This document shows positions 47,080 to 58,892 of a DNA stretch of 64,000 nucleotides, one piece after another. Made by a program: the position numbers and the translations under genes. The stretch comes from Eucommia ulmoides (Eukaryota > Streptophyta > Magnoliopsida > Garryales > Eucommiaceae). Location: assembly GCA_016647705.1 (NCBI GenBank), contig CM028330.1, positions 50,518,897-50,582,896 of the forward strand, given 5' to 3'. Numbering within the stretch: the first letter of the stretch is position 1; every line of letters begins with the position of its first letter. The notes under the pieces are model-generated. The model was not told where the DNA came from, made no database searches, and saw nothing but the letters and a program-made list of their open reading frames with translations.

Positions 47080-47480
47080 ATCTTCGGGTGTTCCCAATAC
47101 TCCTCCCATTTCCGATTTTGAACAATGTTTGGAGGTAGTAGATTATCTAGTGGCTCAAGAAACAATTTAGGGTGTTCAAAAGTAGATATGTGATTCACAC
47201 CCAAAATTTATGCTTGTGGAGAAAGAGTAGACATTAGGATTATTCATTCTGATAAACTTACCGTAGGTCTTCTCTACTATTGTTGTGCTACCATAACATG
47301 TAGAACTTGAGATTGACTTGTTCTAGATTCAATGAATACAATTAGAGTAGAAGATTATGTTGTTAAAGATGATGGAACATCTATTAAAAGAAAAAGATTT
47401 GTATCTAAAACTGATGGACAAGGTTGTTGCATTGAAGTGTGAAAACAAATTGAGATTGAAGAACTTGGAAGTGACAATGG
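47080..47480 (+). pseudogene. Possible GRF zinc-finger gene relic
   Basis: From an ATG at about 47125 a frame with stops reads MFGGSRLSSGSRNN, then CGERVDIRIIHSDK and LLYYCC. This order of CxCG-like, R/K-rich and Y-x-C residues resembles GRF-type zinc fingers that are common near plant transposons. Several cysteines are missing, so this is a weak call; it may instead belong to the Mutator-like remnant. Confidence 0.3.
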
Positions 47481-47769
47481 TGAAGATGAAGAAATGAATT
47501 TCAATTTGTTTTGTTGTATTCTTATTTCTTGTAATTAAAGTTGGTTGTATGTAATAAAATTGGTGTTTTGAATTGTAATTGTGTTTGTGGAGTAAGCAGT
47601 ATTGTTCGGTTTATGGAAGTGTAATTGTGCTAGTTTTAATTTTTTTTTTTTATAAATAAAATTGAATAAAAGTTGTCCTTAATGTATCTGATTTTTGGTT
47701 TGTGGTTTGTGTAATGTGTGGAAGTATGAAAAAAAACTGCAACAAACAAAATGTATCTCTAATCTGACA

Positions 47770-48555
47770 ACAAGCCATCATCATTGTTAGCTTCAATATT
47801 TTATGTCTCCAATTATGTATCCTCAGTGTTTAACAACCCAAGGTCTCCCTCAGCCCTCCACTTATCATCTGCTAAACTAAGTCCAAACACATCTTTCTCG
47901 GAATCCTCACCTCCAGACTCATCATCTCCAGGCTAGTCACTTGCATCAATTTCATTACTAGAATTGCCCTAAGACTGGTTCTCAAGATCACTAATTTCTT
48001 CATCTTCATTAATATTTGCATTAATCTCTTTAGCAATCCACAATTCTACACTACTATTACTTTCATTGTCACTCTTAATGTTATTATCTCATCAATCTCA
48101 CTTATATCACTCTCACTGCCCTATTCTTCAATACTATCATCATTATCACTAAGGTTTACATATGCTTCAACACCTTCTGGACTATCTACTCTTCTTTTAG
48201 GGCCACTAGCACAAGTTTTTTGCACATGTGGCTCATCAAGAAGAGGCCCAACATGTGGATCCATATTGAATTCCATTTCGATGAATAAATCAACATCAGT
48301 CAACCTATATTTACCATATAACTCTTTAAATATTTCTAATATAGCTCCATTAGTCATAACAAACATTCTTTTCTTAGATTTAGGCACTCTAAAATAAATA
48401 GTCAATGTCACATCTACATCGGTGGGTATCATGCCATGAAACAATTTACTTATGGCATCTAACATATCAAACACGTTAAACCTATCAGGATCAACATTAC
48501 CAATGATACCAACTTCAATCATAAAGTGACAATTCAACTCAAATCTCACATTCAT
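47770..48555 (-). pseudogene. Mutator-like transposase N-terminal remnant
   Basis: The 144-codon frame 48555-48121 reads VDPDRFNVFDMLDAISKLFH near its start, resembling the VDPDRLSYFEL...-type N-terminal region of plant MuDR-like transposases. A following acidic stretch (SDNDDSIEE, then a frame with many D/E to about 47800) fits the linker before the catalytic domain. The catalytic DDE domain is not visible. Orientation and position fit the terminal repeat at 49290-49364. Confidence 0.5.
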
Positions 48556-49284
48556 ACATTTGCATAATGTAAATCATGCACAATGTAAACAAAACGAAAA
48601 AAATTCAGAGTATGAAAAATAAAACTACATGCAGACAATTGTACAAATAAAACAAAGCCCTAATATAAGTTTTGGTAACCAATGAAGGAATAATGCAAAC
48701 ACAAAATGGATGCATACACAACACAATATTTGGTAACCAACACCTTCAATGTTATGCAACCAAACAAAAACATTCAGGTAAGAACTCGAAAAGAAAAACG
48801 AAACGAAGAACACAACACAATATTCTAGCAACGAAATAGAAAAACTAGGGTAACAAACAATATGAACCAAAGTTATTCAACACAATGAAACATAAATGTA
48901 AACAAAAATCTTCAAAATCACAATTTTAAAATGCAAGCTAAAGAAAAAAAAAAGATTCGAAACTAGTGATTAACATTTGTACCTTGAATGCCTGTGGAAA
49001 TATGCCATAATCTTGAAAAATCAAACTAAAAAAATTCATTCTAAACTTCACTCAATCTTCTTTTTGTAATGGTTTAAAAAACCTCACATAACGTTTCAGA
49101 TTCCCACAAGACAACGTTCTGATCTTTTAAGATAAAGAAGCTGAGTGTATTTTGGTATATCTCTTACTTCTATTATTTTTATAATTTATATTTTATTTTG
49201 TTCAGATAATGAGTAAGGATAGTTTGGTCATTTCACTAATAATTACTTCGATGAGGAGTTCCCATGGTAATTAAAAGGAATTGA

Positions 49285-49364
49285 TCGGTATTTGGCAAAT
49301 GATAGGGGAGGTTTGTGATTTTAGGCAAAATGATACATGAGGTAAGTGGTAAATGCCCTTTATT
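49285..49364. repeat. Mutator-type terminal repeat
   Basis: Read on the - strand, GGGCATTTACCACTTACC...AAACCTCCCCTATCATTTG parallels the terminal repeats of the element at 55745-57129 (GTCATTTACCTCC...ACCTCCCCTATCATTT). It probably ends the transposase remnant at 47770-48555. No partner was found on the left, so the element is truncated or rearranged. Confidence 0.6.
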
Positions 49365-50490
49365 CTTTTTATCTTCCTTGAAAACAATTTAAGTTCGATA
49401 AATATAAATTTTTTGTTCTTTTTATCTTTTTTGACACACAATTTGAGTTCGAAAAATATAAAAAGAATTAAAACTCTAGTTTGAAAAAATAAAAAAATAG
49501 AAATAAATAATAAAATTATAAATTAAAAGCAAAAAAAATTAAAGAAATAGAAAATAAAACAATAAGTATTGTACTTAGACAATGATAAGAAAAACAATAA
49601 AGCAAAAATATTATAGACAATAAAACAAACAAGTAAAAACAAAAATATAAAAATTAAACAAATGAAAAAAAAAACATGAAATAATAAGAAAACAAAAACA
49701 AAGAAATAGAAATAAAACACAAAATAGAAACTAAAACCAAAATAAATATTATATTTGGATATCATAAATTTGATCTTTTGGAACCTGAACATTAATATTT
49801 TTTTTTCTTTACTTTTTTTTTTCTTTGTTCCATGTATATATTTTTAAGATTCATATAGATTTTTCCTAGTTTAATTATTATAATAAAAATAAGAAACATA
49901 CATATGGATTTTTATTACATAGTTTTCGAAAGTAGTATAAACTAAAAAAAAATTCCCAAGTACTACAATTAAGTTTTCAGTCTTCAAAGTTAATTTATCA
50001 AAAATTCCTCCATTAACCTTGTATGAATAACTTTGAATGTCTTCAAATTTACCAAATCATGCCACTCTATAACCTTGATGCCGTCGTACACCATTAATGC
50101 ATGACAATCATTTTAGGAAATAATCAATACATAGACAAACTATTTTTTGTGAGCATTTTTGTTGTTAAAAACTTCTTAAAAAAATACCGTCTTACTTTTC
50201 ATTTTAAAATCTTCAATTTGATATCCATGTTGAATATTTTAAAAAGAAATGAGATTGTAAATGTTCACAAAGAAACAATTTTTAATGGATTTAGTGCGAA
50301 CTCCACTGTGTTCCATGTTATTATATACATCCACATATAAGTTATCCATTCCTCATAACGTTTCAATATTAAGTTGCTAATGAACAACCATATTTAATAA
50401 AAAAAAAAAAAAATAGTATGGGATTAAATGCTTAACATAAAATTTTATCCCGTTACTATGTATTCGTATATAATCTATTTGAATTTAGAA
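49365..50490. other. AT-rich low-complexity DNA
   Basis: A-rich and T-rich sequence. The ORFs at 49523-49792 (- strand, F/Y-rich) and 50101-50340 arise from base bias. I see no gene or element boundary. Confidence 0.5.
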
Positions 50491-50493
50491 AAA

Positions 50494-50895
50494 TATTCAT
50501 ATCACAATTAAACATAACTCATAAGAAAAAATGTGAGCGTTCATATTCAATGTGTTGTTGGCAACTAACGTAACAGTAGCAACACACTGTCCAAAATTAT
50601 TAAATTGACTAGTATTTTAACAAATAATTGTATGAATGTTTACAAAACATTTATGGTCACTAGTATAACATTGAATGTGAAAGTTCATATTGTTTCAACA
50701 TGATTAAACATATTGATAAGAAATAATGTGAATGTTCACATTCAATATGTTGTTGACAACTAATGCAACAATAGCAACACGCTGTAAAAAATATTTAAAT
50801 TAACTAATATTTCAGCAAATAATTATTTGTGTTATAGAATTTTTAAGATTATTGTTATATAATTTAATGTGAACATTCACATTGTTTCAAAATTG
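50494..50895. repeat. Tandem repeat, about 195-bp unit, two copies
   Basis: Units start near 50494 and 50690. Shared landmarks: ATAAGAAA.AATGTGA at 50521 and 50716, TTCAATRTGTTGTTG, GCAACAC.CTGT and TCAGCAAATAATT-like text. Each unit contains GTGAA.GTTCA.ATT stretches that pair with themselves. No flanking duplication seen. From 50896 to 51360 I see only AT-rich DNA with a T run at 51281-51301. Confidence 0.8.
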
Positions 50896-51365
50896 CATAT
50901 TCAATATCAGTCACTGAAAAGTAATGCTCAGTATAAAAAAAAAAAATCAGACCATTCAAACATAACAGTTGACATTTTGATCGATTATACCCAACATACT
51001 ATATCTTGATCGAACATTTCAATCCACAAACCGTTTGCAAAAATTGGTGACGTATATGAAAAACATTGAAATGAAATGTACTATAAACAACAATTAAAAA
51101 CTATAATCAATTGATCAATCAACTAACTTGTACTTTTTGCGCAAATTCGTTTAATGTTGCCGTCTTTGGCATCCAGAAATTTGAAAATGGGAAAGGGATC
51201 CACAATTTTCGCAGGGCATTAATGTATCATTCATGCAATCACTAGAACGTCGAGAAACAAATAATGTACATTGGTTAAGATTTTTTTTTTTTTTTTTTTT
51301 TCAGAATAAAACTATTAATATAGTTAATTTTTTATTATACTGATATAAAATTCTATAAAGATAAA

Positions 51366-51784
51366 TCTAAAAGGATGCTTGACTTATCCCAATCAAGGTA
51401 CATAAACAAAGTGCTGGAGTGATTTAATATGGCGAGAAGTGCTTTTCACGAGTCCAATATGAATTTCATCTCTCTTAAAAAAATTAGTCATCATTCTTCT
51501 AAAGAGAATGTTGTAATGAGCAAGATTCCATATGATTCACCAATTTGATCACCCGAAGTCAACTTCAAGATATGTATTTATCCTAAATGGTGGGGCCATT
51601 AGCTGAATGAGTTGTAAGCAAACTATAACTACAAATTCTACTACTAAGGCTGAGAGTATTATCGCTTCCGATGCAGTTAAAGAACGTGTATGTATTAAAA
51701 AGTTTATTTCTAAACTTGAAGTGGTTCCAACTATTGAGTTACTTATAACCTTGTATTGTGACAAAAATAAAAGGGATGTTCAAA
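51366..51784 (+). pseudogene. Ty1/copia RT end and RNase H remnant, cut by a LINE
   Basis: The frame reads MLDLSQSRYINKVLE, then MSKIPYDSP, and after shifts SCKQTITTNSTTKAESIIAS and ELLITLYCDKNK, the standard copia order of RT end and RNase H. It stops inside RNase H, where the LINE begins. Copia text resumes behind the LINE only faintly before the LTR at 53015. Confidence 0.82.
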
Positions 51785-52910
51785 GTTGCACAAATTATCG
51801 GGGCATAAAACTTATGAGTCATACTATGAAACTTTGGAAGATAATGACAGAATATAGAATAAGATATGAAATGAGCATAAAAGAGTACCAATTTGGATTT
51901 ATGCTCAGCCGATCAACCACTGAAGCAATCTATTTACTCTGGAGATTTATGAAAAAATATAAAAAAAAGAAGAGAGATTTACACATAATATTTGTGGACC
52001 TGGAAAATGCTTATGATAGGGTACCCAGAGAAGTTTTGTGGTGGGTGCTAGAAAAGAAACAAGTATCCAATATGTACATCGAGGTAATTGAGGATATGTA
52101 TGAAAGTATAGTCATTAGTGATTGAACAAGACAAGGTGATACTTATGCATTTTCTATTAATATAGGCTTACATCAATGATTATTTTTAAGTCTTTACCTC
52201 TTCATTCTAGTGATGGATGAGCTCACAAAACATATTCAAGATGGAGTACCTTGGAGTTTGCGGATGACATCGTATTAGTGGACGAAAGTAGAATAAGTCT
52301 TAATACTAAGTTAGAAAGATGGAGAGAAGTGTTAGAGTCTAAATGTTTGAAGGTTAGCAGAAGCAAGATGTAATACATGCATTGAAATTTTGGTAATGTC
52401 TGGAGAGACAGTGGTGCGGTTAAAATTGGAGATGAGGAGGTGCCGAAGGTTGATCTTTTTAGATATTTAGGTACAATGATTCAGAGAAATGGCAAAATCG
52501 ATGAGGATATTACACATAAAATCAAGGGAGGTTGGTTAAAGTGGAGAAGTGCAGTTGGGGTGATTTGTGATCGTAGGATTCCGTTGAAACTTAAAGGAAA
52601 ATTCTACAAAATTACTATAAGACCAGTGCTTCTTTATGGTTCAGAAAGTTGGGTGGTAAAAACGAATCATGTTCAGAAAATTAGAGTGACAGAAATGAGG
52701 ATGCTGCGGTGGATGAGTGGGAAGACGAGAATGGATAAAATTAAGAATGAAACTATTAGAGAGAATTTAGGAATTACACCCATTGAAGAAAAATGATTTG
52801 GCAAGATTAAACCTGACAGAGGAGATGACTCTTGATCGGTCTCTATGGCATAAATGGATTCATGTAGCTGACCATACATAAGTGAGACAAAGGCTTTGAT
52901 GTTGTTGTTG
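51785..52910 (+). mobile_element. 5'-truncated RTE-type LINE
   Basis: Starts in the RT domain with NYRGIKLMSHTMKLW. Then come QFGFMLSRSTTEAI, FVDLENAYDRVPREVLWW, the catalytic FADD (codons 52257-52268), FRYLGTMIQRNGK, GVICDRRIPLKLKGKFYK and RMLRWMSGKTRMDKI. This series is characteristic of the RTE clade in plants. The tail GATGTTGTTGTTG (52898-52910) is the simple-repeat end that RTE elements show in place of poly-A. Stops and shifts lie between about 52125 and 52440. The ORF 51607-52125 is an accidental fusion of copia RNase H with LINE RT. Confidence 0.88.
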
Positions 52911-53014
52911 TCATTGTCACTCACTAAGGTTATGATTTTATAACAATTAGATCGGCATCTTGATAATATGGATATTAAATACTATTGGGATTGGCTATAA
53001 TACTAGTGAAAAAT

Positions 53015-53866
53015 TGTTAGACGTAAGCCCCAAAACCAATCATGTATTCTTACATTTAGTGGCTATTATTAATGTTACAATATCAATTATTAATATAGGT
53101 ATTTCAATATTATTCTCAAATTATACTAATTTTGCTATAGGCCGTGAATATAAAGTTGAAGTGTCTTACCTCTTTAATATGATTTAAAAGTGGAGATCAA
53201 AGATATTTGGTAACTTGTATTCTAAATTGTTTCTAATCAACATTGAATTGTTAAAACAGATTTTTAACAATCTAAGATAGCTTGTTGGGGGTGTTTTCTC
53301 ATTTGAGAATAGTGGGCCTCAAATCATTAGTTTGATATACTCAAACAACCCCAGGGGGTCCTACTAAATATGTAATAACTAGGTAAGGACTGAATGTGAT
53401 CATCTTTGATATCCTGCTTGATAGTTTTGCTTAATGTCAGAATAGGATGTCTAAGTTGTTATTATACTTGTGATCTTTTGACTTGAGGTACTATATATTT
53501 CATGCATGGATTGCTATGCTTTGATAATATTGAGTGTTCATTGGGTATATGGGGACTCAATACTGTGTATTAATGTATGGGTTGCTATTCTTTGACAGTA
53601 CTGAGTGTTATATTCTACCCAAAAAACTTCAATGTATTCATTGGGTTTACTTGACGTACATATGAATATACTAATATGCAGTATAAGATCTATCACTCTC
53701 AGTAAAGAGAGACATGACCTGTGTGATTCGATTTAATATAATTCACCAAAAGTCTCTTGCCGGAACAATGTGATGATTGAGATGACATTCTAATTGGTGT
53801 TACGAAAGATTATATTATCAATCAATATACATATGATTAGTCTAGTAGTTTTTTACTCATCCATAT
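53015..53866 (+). mobile_element. Probable 3' LTR of the copia fragment
   Basis: TGTTAGACGTAAGCCCCAA starts behind AGTGAAAAAT and resembles the GGGAGATTGTTAG... start of copia 3' LTRs. The rest is AT-rich, with a TGGGTTGCTAT.CTTTGA stretch repeated at about 53510 and 53577. The right end is not found; a reversed copia LTR begins at 53867. Confidence 0.5.
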
Positions 53867-55028
53867 TGTTGGCCCAGAGATTGATCTAAGATGGGGGTAA
53901 ATTGGGTATTTAAAAACTTTTCGTTTCAACTACAAAATCTGTTTAATAAAATCTCAAATCAAACTTGTTAGTTCTTGTGATTGTGTGTGCAGTGGAATAG
54001 TCAATCAAAGTAAAGAGTAAGATATAAAGACAATCAAACCACAAGACACAAGAGATTTATAGTAGTTCGGCAAAACTTTTTTTCCTACTCTACTCCTTCG
54101 TGCTCCCTACGGAGAGTTCCAATCCACTAATTCTTAATCTTCTTACAGGTAAAGATCAATCTTTTACAATCTTCTAATCTTTTTATGGGTGAAGATCAAA
54201 CCTTTCACAATATTCTTCACCGAGAGATCGGTCCATCACCCTTCAGCACACCAAAGGCTCCTCCTTTGGTCTCTTCAAATTCTTCACAAGTTGATGTTGG
54301 GATTTGGTGATATTGAGGATATTTCTTGTTTTGATATATCAATGAAGAACAATCTCTCAAAATAATACTCTAATGGTTTTGTAATCTAACTTACAAAAAT
54401 CGATCTTGGTGCTCTAAACACACTCTACAAAGATTACAATACTTTGACTCACTAGTGTTTAGTGTTTCTCACAAATATCACTCAAGATAAGATAAATAAA
54501 TTTTAAATACAAGAGTGATCACACAAGAAGTGTAAAAATAAGAATAAAAGAAATGATGTTTAAATAATATTACTTTGTAGTATAACTCTTTGTAATCATT
54601 TGTGTAAGATTGGTACTTCTTGGTTATCTTACATCCAGTAGCTTTCCTCATTTTATATAGGTAGAAATATGTTGGGTGGAATTCATAATTGAGGTATTGA
54701 GCTCATATAACTGTTGCATTGTGTTCTCTCGTGTATCAAGATAATAAGACTCTTTCCCACTCAAATTCTCTTCAGAATTTAAAATATCAAGCAACCGTTT
54801 TCCAACATAATCAATTGCTAGATATATCCCAATAATGGTATAGAACCCATGATTCATTTAGTCATGAATGTAATGGAATAGTACATCTATGAATCCAGAA
54901 TTCAAAATATGCATAGTGGAGTTGGTGTTGGTCATTATTGCATGAGTCAAGTAGTTAGACAAAGCTTAGTGGAAGTCTTCAAAAGTAAGTGATGATCATA
55001 ATGCAATGCTCCTCTATTTAGAAAGTTC

Positions 55029-57163
55029 GGGCATGTTTGACAAAAAAATAAAATAAAATAAGTGCTTGAAACTTATTATATTAAGCACTTAATTAATTAA
55101 GTTTCTTTGATAAATGTAATGAGTATCATTTAATTAATTAAGTTAATTTAAAAATTAAGTCACAGTGTGAACAAAAAATTAAGCCAAGACTCATTCATTT
55201 ATTTCATTTTGCTTAATGCACTTTATTGTTTCCTACTTAAAAAAAATTACATTTGAATATTTTTTCCTTTAATCCCCTACGAGGGTTTAATTACGGTTAG
55301 GTTTAAGGATAATTGGATTATCTTTGGATAATTTTGGGGTTTAAATTTTATTTTAAATTTAAATTATTGTTATAATTTAATTTGAGCAACCAAACTACAT
55401 AAAAATACATAATATTTACATATTTTTGGGTTAATTTTAATATAAAAAATTATTTAAAAACTACAGTTAATTTCTATTTTTAATTTTAATATTATTATGA
55501 TTATTTTTAAAATGGCACCCTGATTTTATTATTTTGTTCACAATTTTTTTTTTTAATATTATCTTGATTCAAGGGTAGTTATGTAAATTAAACAATTTTC
55601 AGCATACAAATTTTGCACTTATCAAACAAATAAAAAAAAAACAGCACTTAAATTTTTATCACTTAAAATGTTAATTTTATCAAACAACCTTCTGATATTT
55701 TTAGCACACTTAAAATTAAGTACTTCAATTTTTAGCACTTAAAAAAGGTATATGTCATTTACCTCCTTTGTTATTTTGCATTAAATCAGATACCTCCCCT
55801 ATCATTTTACAAATACCAGTCACCCCCCTTGACTCATTTTTTAAGATAAAAAAACATAAATACCCTCTTTTTTTAAAAAAAATATATATTTGTTAAATGT
55901 TTTTTTAAAAACAAAATCCACGAACACCCCTATCTTTTAAAACATTTTTTTTAACCGAAGTATCTCATTTTCATTTTCCCTTACTTGGAGTCTTCCACTC
56001 CGAAGAACAATTCCGGCGAGCCAACCACCATTGCCGCCGCCAAGCAAATCTGACACCACCACCACTGCACCTTTGGCGAAAACTCCTTTAACCCCCATTC
56101 TCTCTCTCCAACAAATCCGTCGGCCTTCGCCTTTCAAATCTAGCCATCTCGGACTTCATTGTAACAAATCCGATCAGTCATAGTTAAAAACCGCCTTCCA
56201 GCCACTGTTGACCAAACACCGAGACAGAGAAAGTGAGATCGAGAAATGGGTCTTGCTTATGCAGAAGACGGGAATGAGAAGTCAATCTGAGGATTAGATT
56301 TGAGGAGGCCGTTGAGAGGCGTGGAGTGTGGGGTAACATCTTGCTCAGATCCACCACCGACGAGTAGGTGATCTTCTTTTCTCTCTCTCTAGCGGAGCCA
56401 ATCTGTGCATCGCAGCACAAATCCAGGCCGGATCTGTGCTCTGGCACACAGATTCGGTGCTACTATGCATCGAAAACAGAAAAATCGATGGAGATTAAGA
56501 TAGAAGAAGAATTAAAAACCTAAAAACCAAAATTCAAAAGCCTACCTAGTAGGCCACAGATGTAATTGCAACCAATTTCACCAGCAACAAAAATATGATA
56601 ATATATATATGCGATGGAGGAGAGATGAGAGAGAGCAGATGAGATGGTACGCGTCTGAGAGGTGGTGGTGGTTTAGCTTTGTAATGGCAGTGGTCGTTGG
56701 TTGATTCAGAGTCATAGTTATGGTGGTCGTTGGTTGATTTGGCAGTGAAGGAATGGAGAAACGGTGCAGAGACTTGGGTTACTGGGTTGCACTTGCAGGG
56801 GTAGGGGAAATGTTGCAGAGACTTGGGTGTTTAGGTTTAGAAATTTACATTTTGAACCCTATTTAACTAGCGTCTAAACTAGGGGCCAAAAAGTTATTTT
56901 TCAAAAGGTAAATGGATGTTAGTGTATTTTAATTTTTAATTGTTTAGTTATTTTTAAATGAATAAGGGTAAAATTTTCATTACAATAAAAAATTTATTAA
57001 TTTTTAATCAATAAGGGAGATAAGTGGTGTTTGACCAAAAGGATAAGAGGGGTGACTGGTATTTGTAAAATGACAAGGGAGGTATCTGATTTAGTATAAA
57101 ATGACAGGGGATGTAAATGGTATATACCCCACTTAAAAATTAAATTGTTATCAAACACGTCCT
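55029..57163. mobile_element. MITE split by a Mutator-like element
   Basis: Left end GGGCATGTTTGACA and right end TATCAAACACGTCC are imperfect terminal inverted repeats. AAGTGCTT / AAGCACTT recurs inside. Without the nested element it is about 0.75 kb. I could not find a clear target duplication, so the superfamily is open (hAT is possible). Confidence 0.6.
55745..57129. mobile_element. Non-autonomous Mutator-like element, Pack-MULE candidate
   Basis: Flanked by the 9-bp duplication CACTTAAAA (55736-55744 and 57130-57138), the Mutator signature. Terminal inverted repeats of about 85 bases: GGTATATGTCATTTACCTCC and, inverted, GGATGTAAATGGTATATACC; both continue with ATCAGATACCTCCC. The core, 55980-56800, is much less AT-rich than the ends (CGGCGAGCC, GCCGCCGCC, CAGGCCGG), suggesting captured host sequence. 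Two - strand ORFs (55937-56137 and 56184-56447) show no recognised domain. Confidence 0.88.
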
Positions 57164-58892
57164 TAGTCAAGATAATGTTGAGCATGGTTGACATGAGACA
57201 AGGTATGGTTATCCATAATTAGCCAACCCTGCCATAAAGTAGGCATTGCATTTAATAATTTTTCCACTTGCAAATCTGGGTGTCATGCATGTATTTCTTG
57301 TATAATCAAGATATCACAAATTTTATCATCAATATCATGTTTGTATAATGATATTTGACTAGAATACAATACATATTGTGTATTTGAATGATTTTATGAA
57401 GATCTAATACTTAAACACATTTTGCATTATAAATAGAATTTTCTGAATCATTTAGCCAAATTGTTAATTAAACATGAATATAATGTTGAACATATCAATT
57501 GATCATGCATATATCATGTAGACATATTAAATTAACATATCATAACATGAATTGAATATTCCGAATAAGATTTGATATGTAAATCCAATTTTTGGTTCAT
57601 GACAAAAAGCCGCAAAATGAGTTCTTAAGAGTTTCAAAATGTTGTGATCAATTTTCTCCAATTCAATATTGTTTTGATCAAATTGATTAATGTTTATAAT
57701 ATTAAACATCCTTAATAATGTATCGAAATATTTATATATTACTTAGAACAAGCTAAAATAGCCAAAACGTTAACCCAAAAATAGAGCAGGAGAGAGAAAA
57801 TATTATGCCAACATGTAGTCGACTACATTAGGCACAAGTAGTCGACTACTTGTGCTACAGTGTTTCCAACGATTCTATTTTTCCTATATTTTTTATTTTT
57901 GGCCTTGGTTCGTGATCATTTATCATCATAAACACTTTTAAAACATGTAGCAATGATATTTGAAGTGTTTTAGTGATTAAAAAGACACAATGTACCATGT
58001 GACCATATTGAAAACTCATTTTCTCAATTTTTACATAATTATGATCAAGATGTGAAATTTTTCATTGAGTAAAGTATGACCAATTTTATTACATGGATCA
58101 TGATATAATAATGATATGGACATGTTCCAAATATTATAGCAAGTGTTTTCTTATTGAAATCATGCAATGTATCTTATGATCACATAGAAATCAAGTTTAA
58201 GCAATTTAAGCATATTTGTGATCAAAATGTGAATTTCTCATACGCATGTGTTGATCAAAACGATGACAAATATTATGATATATAAGCATATTGGACATGT
58301 TAGAATCGAGATATCACAAATGTATACATATATTGATCATATTATCATGATAAACATATTAAGTATATTGAAAGTATAATTTTTCACTTTAAGCATATTG
58401 TATTAATATTTGAGTTTTCCAAATAATCATATGTTGGACAATCCAATCACATGTATCATGATATACTCAAATAATGATTATGTTCAAACCATAATATTAC
58501 GAATGTATGCACTCTCGGTGAGTGTGTGCATTCTAATGAGTTAAAGTATATAATCTCTTTAAGAGTAACATCTTATAGACTTAACTTTATAGACTTAATC
58601 TTATATAAGTCTTGTGCTCTTGATGTCGAGATTATATCTGCATTTCACACTTAAAATTTCATAGGGATTAGTATACGTAATGTATAATTGAATCTTAATA
58701 CTTGCACTTAAAATATCACTTTAGTTAGTACACTCAAGGTATGTTTCAATTTAATATACATTGATACATATAATTTGTGTCTAATAATATCAATGTGATA
58801 TTATCATATCACTAATATTGACATCATCAAAACACTTGTTGTGATATTATCAAAACTCATATATTGACATCATCAAAACACATATGGTAACA

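Larger units (their letters stand above)
53867..58892 (-). mobile_element. Reversed Ty1/copia LTR, split by nested elements
   Basis: The left end TGTTGGCCCAGAG...GGGGGTAAATTGGG matches, inverted, the end of the copia solo LTR at 42242. The right end GGTAACA at 58892 is followed by TCTCTCCATTTTTT, on the - strand a polypurine tract before TGTTACCATATG. Positions 54010-54130 contain TTTATAGTAGTTCGGC and TACTCC..CGTGCTCCCTACGG, frequent in plant copia LTRs. GTAGTCGACTAC occurs twice near 57819-57852. Without the nested DNA (55029-57163) it is about 2.9 kb. The left duplication would be CATAT; its partner is not seen. Confidence 0.6.

Noticed and set aside
48121..48555. Intact unknown host gene
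   Set aside because: The VDPDR-type motif, the acidic tail and a nearby Mutator-type terminal repeat fit a transposase relic better.
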